Positions 1-5,562 of a DNA stretch of 10,269 bases are shown piece by piece. Both the position numbers and the translations under genes were made by a program. Position 1 is the stretch's first letter, and the number at the start of each line of letters is the position of its first letter. Under the pieces are notes generated by a model that saw only the letters and a program-made list of their open reading frames with translations, was not told where the DNA came from and did not search any database. The DNA is from an uncultured Collinsella sp. (lineage in GTDB: Bacteria > Actinomycetota > Coriobacteriia > Coriobacteriales > Coriobacteriaceae). The DNA is taken from positions 1-10,269 of the forward strand of contig CABUVC010000046.1 of NCBI GenBank assembly GCA_902494855.1, written 5' to 3'.

Positions 1-612
1 GGCATCGGCCTCCATCCCTGGTGGCTCGCCGACGGACGATGTGGCAACGCTGAAATCAATCTGCTTTGCGAAGTCGCTGCACAAGAACGCTTGATCGGCG
101 AGGTCGGGCTCGACTTTTCCGCTCGTTTTGCCGGAAGCGAGCCGCTACAAGTACAGGCACTTGACCGGCTCTGCGATGCACTCGTGCAGCACCCTCTCGC
201 CGGGCGCGTGATATCAATTCACGCTGCTCGTTCGGCAGGAACCGTACTGGACGCCCTTGAGTCATATGGATTACTCACCCCAAGCCCCAACTCCCCCGTC
301 ATCATCTTCCACTGGTTTAGCGGTACTTCGGACGAACTCGTCCGCGCGCGCAATGCGGGTTGCTATTTTTCCGTCAACGAACGCATGCTCGCGTCTAAAC
401 GAGGACGCGAATACGCACGACAGATCCCACTCGACCGTCTGCTGCTCGAAACCGACGCTCCAGCCGAACCGCAAGCAGATGCAAGCGCGCGACAGCTCAT
501 CACATCGCTAAAAAGCGCCTCCCTGCACATCGCCGAACTTAAAAACTGCGTCGTGGAGAGCGCCGAATCGATCGTTTTGGAAAATTCGCGCTTCATATTT
601 GACTTCCGCTGA
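1..612 (+). CDS. TatD-family metal-dependent hydrolase, 5' end missing
   Basis: The reading frame is open from the first base, so the start lies outside the window; 203 codons are visible, ending in TGA. TatD proteins are TIM-barrel, metal-dependent hydrolases, several of which act as 3'-5' DNA exonucleases. Family motifs are visible in order: GIGLHPWW near the edge (nt 1-24), IGEVGLDFS with the metal-binding Glu (from nt 94), a histidine in SIHAAR (nt 220-222), a histidine in FHWFSGT (nt 310-312), and the catalytic Asp in LETDAP (nt 454-456). Full-length members have about 250-270 residues, so roughly 50 residues are probably missing, including the first metal-binding HxH motif. The internal TTG at nt 91 is not the start, because the family motif GxHP lies upstream of it. 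The exact substrate cannot be told from the sequence. The gene converges on the FrlD-like kinase gene across a repeat element. Confidence 0.88.
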   Translation, partial: GIGLHPWWLADGRCGNAEINLLCEVAAQERLIGEVGLDFSARFAGSEPLQVQALDRLCDALVQHPLAGRVISIHAARSAGTVLDALESYGLLTPSPNSPVIIFHWFSGTSDELVRARNAGCYFSVNERMLASKRGREYARQIPLDRLLLETDAPAEPQADASARQLITSLKSASLHIAELKNCVVESAESIVLENSRFIFDFR

Positions 613-613
613 C

Positions 614-851
614 CCCGGTGGGCAAAAAACACCAAATATGAGTACTGTTGCAATGCTTGTAACATTATTTTGCGACAAATGAACATCTAGATAATGCACA
701 GCCGTTCATTATCTAGATGTTTTAGCATGGCTAAAGCCGTTTAAAACAGGCTTTTATCGTTCCCAAGCACTCGGCTAGGCCCTCAAAAGCTTAATTTCGC
801 TGTTACTAAAATAGTGACAGTACTCATATTTGGCATTTTTTGCCCACAGGG
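614..851. repeat. MITE-like element with 35-bp terminal inverted repeats
   Basis: Two long arms, 614-648 and 817-851, are inverted copies matching at 32 of 35 positions. Their shared core reads GTGGGCAAAAAA, two variable bases, then CCAAATATGAGTACTGT. The 168 bases between them hold no plausible gene but contain several smaller hairpins: about 647-664, 682-721, 735-755 and 800-820. The element starts right after the TatD-family stop codon and lies between two convergent genes. Length, terminal inverted repeats and lack of coding capacity fit a non-autonomous miniature transposable element or a large REP-like element. No clear target-site duplication is visible at the edges. The A/T-rich hairpins could also end transcription from either side. 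Assignment as a mobile element is inference. Confidence 0.7.
682..721. repeat. Perfect 15-bp inverted repeat (hairpin)
   Basis: AACATCTAGATAATG at 682-696 is followed, after a 10-base loop, by its exact reverse complement at 707-721. This is the strongest internal hairpin of the surrounding repeat element. The right arm is followed by TTTAGC, so on the + strand it could also act as a weak terminator for the TatD-family gene. Confidence 0.75.
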
Positions 852-884
852 TCCCGGGGAGGCGACAATTCTACTCTCCGGGAC
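851..884 (-). terminator. Possible terminator hairpin after the FrlD-like gene
   Basis: An 11-bp stem (851-861 pairing with 874-884, one G-T pair) with a 12-base loop lies 7 bases beyond the stop codon of the minus-strand kinase gene. It is G+C-rich, as intrinsic terminator stems are, but no T-run follows on the minus strand, so intrinsic termination is uncertain. It touches the right edge of the repeat element. Confidence 0.4.
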
Positions 885-891
885 TACTCAG

Positions 892-1755
892 TTATTCGAA
901 AATCGGCGCTCCGTGGCCCCAAGAACCTTCCATGCCGCACACGGTCGAGGCAAACCCGGCAGCAAAGTCGAGCGCACGCTCGATGGCCTCGGCGCCATCC
1001 TCACCACGCTTGGCGGAATCGAGATAGCACATCAAAAACGAGGTGAGGAACGAGTCACCCGCACCCATGGTGTCCTTCATATCCGTTACCGGTTTAGCCA
1101 GTTGGCGGTAATAACGCTCGCCATCGTAGGCAATGCAGCCCTCAGCGCCAGCCGTTGCCGATACAAAACGCGGACCTAGGCTCTTCACCCATGCCAGACG
1201 CTCGCGAATCTCATCCTCGCTCGCAGCGTCTGCCGCGCTAAAGAACGCGAAGTCAACGTAGGGAGAAATCTGCTCGTAGTACTCATCGGTCGAATCATCC
1301 GAGAAGTCAAACGAAACGGTAATACCCGCCGCCTTCAGCTTAGGCAGCTCACGCTCGGTAAAGCAGTAGTTACCCGAATGGACCACATCGAACTGCTTCA
1401 TATACGCTAGATCAAAACGATTGAGCACATAGCGCGCATCACCGCGGATGCCGCCCTCGTTAGACCCCAGAAATACACGATCACCATCGACCACAGTAAC
1501 GCGTGCCGCACCATTCTCGCCGATGAGCTGCTTGCATTTGGCTAGTTCAACGTCCTCATCCTCAAGACTCGCAATCACATGCTCAGCAGCAGCGTCATTA
1601 CCAAAGATGCCCATATACGCGGAGCGCGCGGCACCGCACTTCTTGGCATACACGGCAAAGTTCACCGCATTGCCACCCGGATACATAGTGTGGATATGCT
1701 CGTAGCGGTCGACGACGTTGTCGCCAAACCCCAGTGCGTTCACGTTAAATGCCAT
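892..1755 (-). CDS. frlD: PfkB-family sugar kinase, fructoselysine 6-kinase-like
   Basis: This 287-residue protein belongs to the ribokinase/PfkB family of ATP-dependent sugar kinases. Its pattern closely follows my recall of E. coli FrlD: GFGDNVVDRY at the N-terminus (residues 9-18), PGGNAVNFAVY (26-36), FDFSDDS mid-protein, PYVDFAFFSA, and the PfkB signature DTMGAGDSF whose Asp234 is the expected catalytic base. FrlD phosphorylates fructoselysine, an Amadori product, to its 6-phosphate for cleavage by the deglycase FrlB. No frlB, amino-acid permease or frlR is in the window, so the substrate could be another sugar or glycated amine. The ATG start has GAGAGGGG seven bases upstream. The gene lies 60 bp downstream of a HAD phosphatase gene on the same strand, with no clear terminator between, suggesting an operon. 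Confidence is high for the family, moderate for the substrate. Confidence 0.82.
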   Translation of the reverse strand: MAFNVNALGFGDNVVDRYEHIHTMYPGGNAVNFAVYAKKCGAARSAYMGIFGNDAAAEHVIASLEDEDVELAKCKQLIGENGAARVTVVDGDRVFLGSNEGGIRGDARYVLNRFDLAYMKQFDVVHSGNYCFTERELPKLKAAGITVSFDFSDDSTDEYYEQISPYVDFAFFSAADAASEDEIRERLAWVKSLGPRFVSATAGAEGCIAYDGERYYRQLAKPVTDMKDTMGAGDSFLTSFLMCYLDSAKRGEDGAEAIERALDFAAGFASTVCGMEGSWGHGAPIFE

Positions 1756-1815
1756 GACGCCGCCCCTCTCTTATGCCAACGGAATCACTGTTGCGACAGC
1801 AGTACCGCCCAGGAT

Positions 1816-2475
1816 CTACGCGAGTTCCAGCAGGTCCGGCAGTTGATCGATAATCTTATCCGCGGCATCCTGGCTAAAGCCAAAGCGCTCCTCGCGCTTA
1901 GCGATTACCGTCAGTCCGGCGCGCTTGCCTGCGGTAATGCCATACAGAGAGTCTTCCACGCAGCAACAGCAATCAGCAGGCAGCCCCAAGCGGTCAATGG
2001 CGTGCAGGTAGATATCGGGGTCGGGCTTACTGCGCTTGAACTGCTCACCCGAGACCAAAAACTCAAAGTGATCACGAATGCCACAGGTGTCCAGAACTTC
2101 CTCGATATTATTCAACGGCGACGACGAAGCCAACGCAACGCGGACCCCACGTTCTTTCAGCCCCACCAGCGTCTCGGAAACACCGGGGTTCAGCAGCTTG
2201 CGGTAGTCGCAGGGATACGCACTCGCCCACACCTCATAGCGTGCCTCGGCAGCCTCGACGCTGAGCTTGCCCAAGCCCGCACGCTCATGCCAATCGACGA
2301 GCACCTGCTGAAAATCACGGTGCGATGAACCAACAATCGCATTAAGCTCGTCGCGCGTCACAGAAATCTGCAGGTAATCGATATACCTCTCGAGTTCCTT
2401 TTGATAGTAAAACTCAGTATCGACTAAAACGCCGTCCATGTCAAAGATAACGGCGTCGAACGGAAATGCGGACAC
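1816..2475 (-). CDS. HAD hydrolase, beta-phosphoglucomutase-like
   Basis: This 219-residue protein belongs to HAD subfamily IA (beta-phosphoglucomutase / phosphoglycolate phosphatase-like). The four HAD motifs are present: VIFDMDGVLVDTE with the nucleophile Asp12 and acid/base Asp14, ASSSPLNNI (motif II Ser), KRSKPDPDIYL (motif III Lys) and VEDSLYGITAGKRAG (motif IV acidic pair). The helical cap lies between motifs I and II. Such enzymes hydrolyse or isomerise small sugar phosphates in the cytoplasm; the substrate is not evident. I chose the GTG start because AGGGAGGG lies just upstream, and because a longer in-frame ATG start at 2523 would place the upstream gene's terminator hairpin inside the coding region. 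The FrlD-like kinase gene follows 60 bp downstream, so the pair may act on the same sugar phosphate (inference). Confidence 0.85.
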   Translation of the reverse strand: MSAFPFDAVIFDMDGVLVDTEFYYQKELERYIDYLQISVTRDELNAIVGSSHRDFQQVLVDWHERAGLGKLSVEAAEARYEVWASAYPCDYRKLLNPGVSETLVGLKERGVRVALASSSPLNNIEEVLDTCGIRDHFEFLVSGEQFKRSKPDPDIYLHAIDRLGLPADCCCCVEDSLYGITAGKRAGLTVIAKREERFGFSQDAADKIIDQLPDLLELA

Positions 2476-2487
2476 GGCACCCTCCCT

Positions 2488-2515
2488 AACAAAAAGGCGC
2501 CCGCAAGCGGACGCC
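2488..2515 (-). terminator. Intrinsic terminator of the Cof-type phosphatase gene
   Basis: On the minus strand a 9-bp G+C-rich stem (2507-2515 with 2496-2504, one G-T pair) is followed by TTTTTGTT, a classic intrinsic terminator 23 bases beyond the stop of the upstream gene. It overlaps the region just before the ribosome site of the next HAD gene, so that gene may rely on readthrough or on an unseen promoter. Confidence 0.85.
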
Positions 2516-2538
2516 CGAACCATGCACTATAGGCGATT

Positions 2539-3381
2539 CTAGCCCAGTAGCTTATCGAGTGCCACCGCGATACCGTCTTCGTTGTTGCTGGCAGTCACCA
2601 TCTGTGCCACAGCCTTGACCTCGTCGACGGCGTTACCCATGGCGACACCGGTACCTGCCCACTCAATCATGGACTTGTCGTTCTGGCCGTCGCCAAACGA
2701 TACGACCTCGCTGGCATCGATGCCGAGCTTGGGCAGGGCACCCTCGAGCGCACGGGCCTTGTCGATACCGGGCGCCGTGTACTCAAAGTACCAGTCAGCC
2801 GTAAACATGCCCGAAAGCGTCTGCTTAAAGGGCGCATACATCTCCTCGTAATGCGCCTGCAGGTATGCCGGGTCGCCTGCCGTCAGCAGCTTGTCTACGG
2901 GATAAGTGTCCACGACCTCATGCAAGCTCTCGACCTCGCGGATCTTAAGGTCGCAGGCATCGCGCTCATACTTGACGATATTCTTCTGCGAGCCATCCGG
3001 CAGCGTAATCATGCAGCGATACGAGTCCACGACGTGCAGGTCCCGACCGAGTGAGATCATGGGAATCACGTCGAAATTGCGCAGATGATCAATCAGACGG
3101 TGCAGTTCGTCAGCCGGCATGGCCTGGTCAAAAAGGACCTCATCGGTCTGAGCGTCGACCACATGCGCGCCGTTAAAGGCCACCAGCAAACCATCATGGT
3201 TCTGAAGGTCGAGCTCCTGCGCCAAGGCGTGCAGCCCCCATGCAGGACGGCCCGAAGCCAGAATGAGCTTGATGCCCGACTCCTGCGCCGCGAGCAGCTT
3301 CTCGCGCGTGCGCGGGCTGATGACCTTCTGGTCGTTGGTGAGCGTGCCGTCGATATCCATTGCGATGGCCTTGATAGACAT
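2539..3381 (-). CDS. Cof-type HAD-IIB sugar phosphatase
   Basis: This 280-residue protein has the layout and usual length (about 270-290) of Cof/YidA-like phosphatases of HAD subfamily IIB. Motif I is AIAMDIDGTLTND (Asp9 nucleophile, Asp11), motif II is LASGRPAWGLHAL, and motif IV is the characteristic GDGQNDKSMIEWAG followed by GVAMGNAVDEVKAVA near the C-terminus. Family members remove phosphate from diverse sugar phosphates, flavin nucleotides and related small molecules in the cytoplasm; specificity cannot be predicted here. I chose the ATG at 3381 because AGGGAGG lies five bases upstream and family members begin with this short lead before the DxD motif; an in-frame ATG 51 bases earlier has no comparable ribosome site. 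A strong terminator follows it, so it is probably transcribed on its own. Confidence 0.9.
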   Translation of the reverse strand: MSIKAIAMDIDGTLTNDQKVISPRTREKLLAAQESGIKLILASGRPAWGLHALAQELDLQNHDGLLVAFNGAHVVDAQTDEVLFDQAMPADELHRLIDHLRNFDVIPMISLGRDLHVVDSYRCMITLPDGSQKNIVKYERDACDLKIREVESLHEVVDTYPVDKLLTAGDPAYLQAHYEEMYAPFKQTLSGMFTADWYFEYTAPGIDKARALEGALPKLGIDASEVVSFGDGQNDKSMIEWAGTGVAMGNAVDEVKAVAQMVTASNNEDGIAVALDKLLG

Positions 3382-3616
3382 ATGTGCCTCCCTGTCATTA
3401 AGCAACCTTGTCTGAGTCATCATACAGAACACCTACTGCGGCTCTGTCTGCAACGGATAAAAAGCCATATTGTCCCGAACATGAACAGCGCGTAGCCGTG
3501 GGGCGCAATCGCTCCGTCCCGCACGCCGAGCCACCGCATACAAAGCTGACGACACTAAACGCTGCCGCCCCACCGACCTCATTTCATACCGTAGAAAAAA
3601 ATTTCAAAATTAGTTC
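3382..3616. other. Intergenic region between divergent genes
   Basis: This 235-base stretch is the upstream region of the minus-strand Cof-type gene and part of the gene-free 606 bases before the plus-strand three-gene locus. It should hold the Cof promoter, but I found no convincing -35/-10 pair on the minus strand. Base composition becomes A/T-rich from about 3585. Short frames here lack ribosome sites and family features. Confidence 0.5.
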
Positions 3617-3645
3617 TTGTCAAATCAGCAAAACGAACGTACTTT
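3617..3645 (+). promoter_or_regulatory. Probable sigma-70-type promoter of the three-gene locus
   Basis: TTGTCA (3617-3622, five of six consensus bases) and TACTTT (3640-3645, matching T1, A2 and T6 of the -10 box) are separated by exactly 17 bases in an A/T-rich patch. Transcription would begin near 3652 and run right into the locus, leaving a leader of about 335 bases before the first ATG. This is a motif-based prediction only. Confidence 0.5.
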
Positions 3646-3648
3646 AAA

Positions 3649-3670
3649 GATGACCGCTCCAGTGGTCATC
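3649..3670 (+). promoter_or_regulatory. Inverted repeat at the predicted transcription start (operator or hairpin)
   Basis: GATGACC at 3649-3655 and its exact reverse complement GGTCATC at 3664-3670 flank eight bases. The repeat begins four bases after the predicted -10 box, so it would cover the start site, a usual place for a repressor operator. As RNA it would form a short 5' hairpin, followed by GTTT. Both readings are possible. Confidence 0.45.
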
Positions 3671-3987
3671 GTTTGATCGAGCATATTCAGTTTCAGTTTT
3701 CAGCGTGTAAGAGAAGGAAGATCGGCAAAGTACAACCCCAAACGCAATGACAACTTAATGAGGTAACTGCCACATGTGAGGCACCCAGGGCATTGCTGTC
3801 TCGATTTTGAGCACGATGCCTTCCGCCTTGCGTGGGTCGTTCCATCCCGCCCCTGCAGCAACTGCCTCACGGGCTCATTGAAAACCGCATAGCACCCCAA
3901 CGTCAGCACATCACCCACGGCAAGCACATCACTCACGACAACCAACACATCAACAAACAGCACGAACATCAACCGATTGGAGAAGCT
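3671..3987 (+). other. Long untranslated leader of the three-gene locus
   Basis: These 317 bases precede the first supported start codon of the locus. I see no convincing small gene in them. The last 90 bases are rich in C and A, poor in G, and contain an 18-bp tandem repeat. The frame of the downstream gene stays open back to a GTG at 3832, but the encoded His/Gln-rich stretch derives from the repeats and has no ribosome site, so I treat it as leader. Confidence 0.45.
3905..3959. repeat. 18-bp tandem repeats in the leader
   Basis: AGCACATCACCCACGGCA (3905-3922) is followed directly by AGCACATCACTCACGACA (3923-3940), identical at 16 of 18 positions. A degenerate third unit (AACACATCAACAAACA, 3944-3959) follows. 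The array ends about 28 bases before the ATG of the first gene. It could bind a regulator, keep the leader single-stranded for translation, or be a replication slippage product; the sequence alone does not decide. Confidence 0.6.
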
Positions 3988-4878
3988 ATGACAAACCACC
4001 CCGCTGAAGACGGCGATAAGAAAAGCATTCTGGATGCCCGCATTGAGCGAGCATATGCAAACGAATATGACGCCGCCTTTGCCGCCGCGACCATCAAGAA
4101 CTACGCGTCGCTACCGCTCGCGACGATCTTGGCCGACCACCCTCAACTGCTGAAGCGCTGCACAAAGATCATGGGCGACCCCGACATTCGAAAGCTGACA
4201 GACCCCTATGCCCCAAAACGCGACAACGATTCGTACGTTCTTACCGTAGGCTGCCTAGCCCATATGCTTACGGCGCTCGACACGAAACTCAAGCTCGAAT
4301 GGGAACCCGACGAGCGTCATGAACTCGAAAGCAAGCGGAACACCCTGCGCACCGCACTGTTCCTTCCGTTGGACGGCCTCAAGCGCTGCAACGTCGAACT
4401 CAATACACAGGCGCGGCAAAAGCCCGGGACCACAGGGCAGAAAACTCCAAGTCCCCATGCGGCCATCGTCGACCGCAACCGATATAACCGCATGACCGCG
4501 CACTTTTCCGCCGAGGGAGCAGCCATAAGGACGCTGATCGACCTGCTGTGCCTCCTGAGCATCAACGAGCTATTTGAGGGCTATCTCGCCCTTGTTCCCG
4601 CGACGGCACCCAAGTCGGTAGCAAAGATCATCGAGACCTGCAGACGCCAGTTTGAGCGCCATCGCAATGGCAGCGAGATGAACGCCAGCATCGCGCAGTA
4701 CTACGCGGCTCATTACAAAAATGACGGATGTGCCCCTGTCGAGCATCAGTTGCGGCTCGCCTACACCACGCCCGCCGCAACGCTCTATCGCTTTGGAGCC
4801 CTCGGCGCTTGCGAGCCGCACGAACAGGCAGCCTGCCCCACAACCGAGCTCGATCTCAGGCTCGGACGAACCCTGTAG
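3988..4878 (+). CDS. Hypothetical protein, first gene of the ClpP/VirD4-like locus
   Basis: I do not recognise this 296-residue protein. It appears soluble: no signal peptide and no clear transmembrane segment, although AIRTLIDLLCLLSINELFEGYLAL (about residues 175-198) is a hydrophobic, probably helical patch. The N-terminal third is charged and probably helical; a Lys/Gly/Thr/Pro-rich linker (QKPGTTGQKTPSPH) splits it near residue 150. The C-terminal part has several Cys and His residues (GALGACEPHEQAACPT) but no clear zinc-binding pattern. The ATG start has GGAG five bases upstream; an upstream in-frame GTG at 3832 lacks a ribosome site. It lies 66 bp before the ClpP-like gene on the same strand and is probably cotranscribed, so it may be a partner, adaptor or substrate of the protease and ATPase. 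Its codon use resembles that of the neighbours. Confidence 0.75.
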   Translation: MTNHPAEDGDKKSILDARIERAYANEYDAAFAAATIKNYASLPLATILADHPQLLKRCTKIMGDPDIRKLTDPYAPKRDNDSYVLTVGCLAHMLTALDTKLKLEWEPDERHELESKRNTLRTALFLPLDGLKRCNVELNTQARQKPGTTGQKTPSPHAAIVDRNRYNRMTAHFSAEGAAIRTLIDLLCLLSINELFEGYLALVPATAPKSVAKIIETCRRQFERHRNGSEMNASIAQYYAAHYKNDGCAPVEHQLRLAYTTPAATLYRFGALGACEPHEQAACPTTELDLRLGRTL

Positions 4879-4944
4879 CCCGCCAGCCCCTCCGCGGGCA
4901 ACAATCCTATTCCTCCACAACACAACCAACAGAAAGGAGTCCTC

Positions 4945-5562
4945 ATGGACGCCAATCATTCCCCCATCATCAGCCCCCTCACCATGCGTGAATCCGCCCG
5001 AGGCATCACGCTCACCAGCATTTACGATGAGATGCTCGCCCGTCGCGAGCTCTCCGTCATGGGAAACATCGAAACCCCGATGGCCCACGACCTATGCCAG
5101 CAGATCCGCCTGCTCGATGCCACCGACTCCAGCCGCCCCATCACCATATTTGTCGCCAGCGCCGGCGGAAGCGTGCGATCGGGTCTTGCGATCTATGACG
5201 CCATGCGCCTCGCATCGTGCCCCATCCGCACCGTCTGCCTGGAATTCGCCGCGTCCATGGGCGCCGTGATCTTTATGGGCGGCGACGATCGCCGTATGGC
5301 GCCCCATGCAGAGCTCATGATTCACGACCCGCTGATCCCCCAGGGGGCAGGCGGCTCGGCACTTGCGCTGCAGGAAACCAGCCGGCGTCTCATGCAGACC
5401 CGCAAGACCCTCACGCAAATCCTCTCGGACCGCAGCGGCCTCACGCCCAAGCGCATCCAGTCTCTCACTGCAAAAGACACCTACCTTTCGGCCGAGCGCG
5501 CCGTCGAGCTCGGCTTTGCCCACGAAATCCTCTCGACCACCAAGGAGGTCGCCCATGTCTAA
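4945..5562 (+). CDS. ClpP-like serine protease, orphan paralogue
   Basis: This 205-residue protein aligns by eye along the whole length of ClpP (about 195-210 residues), the barrel-shaped peptidase normally fed by ClpX, ClpA or ClpC. Visible landmarks are SAGGSVRSGLAIYDAMR (the ClpP SPGGSV loop), AASMGA with nucleophile Ser104, MIHDPL with His127, and AKDTYLSAERAVELGF with Asp178. Ser-His and His-Asp spacings of 23 and 51 are close to those of E. coli ClpP, so it should be catalytically competent. There is no signal peptide; it should be cytoplasmic. Compared with housekeeping ClpP, the handle region is divergent (QGAGGSALALQETSRR) and no clp ATPase gene is adjacent. AAAGGAG lies seven bases before the ATG. 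The stop codon lies inside the start of the next gene (8-base overlap), implying translational coupling with the VirD4-like ATPase. Related phage head-maturation ClpP-type proteases are an alternative relationship. Confidence 0.85.
   Translation: MDANHSPIISPLTMRESARGITLTSIYDEMLARRELSVMGNIETPMAHDLCQQIRLLDATDSSRPITIFVASAGGSVRSGLAIYDAMRLASCPIRTVCLEFAASMGAVIFMGGDDRRMAPHAELMIHDPLIPQGAGGSALALQETSRRLMQTRKTLTQILSDRSGLTPKRIQSLTAKDTYLSAERAVELGFAHEILSTTKEVAHV

Noticed and set aside
1579..2328. A 249-codon open frame on the + strand across the kinase and HAD genes.
   Set aside because: It spans two clear minus-strand genes and their gap, and its translation shows no domain.
2476..2523. A longer HAD protein starting at the ATG at 2523.
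   Set aside because: The extra 16 residues would be encoded by the terminator hairpin of the upstream gene, while the GTG at 2475 has a strong ribosome site and fits the family's usual start.
3905..3959. Tandem 18-bp repeats as a CRISPR array.
   Set aside because: The units are directly adjacent without spacers, only two are well preserved, and there are no cas genes.
3832..3987. A 52-residue N-terminal extension of the 296-residue hypothetical protein, from a GTG start.
   Set aside because: The extension is His/Gln-rich low-complexity sequence from the tandem repeats and has no ribosome site, while the ATG at 3988 has GGAG at good spacing.
3700..3999. A minus-strand 99-codon frame with a hydrophobic stretch (VLFVDVLVVVSDVL), like a small membrane protein.
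   Set aside because: The hydrophobic run is the antisense reading of the CA-rich tandem repeats, and the frame overlaps the start of the hypothetical gene. I see no ribosome site.
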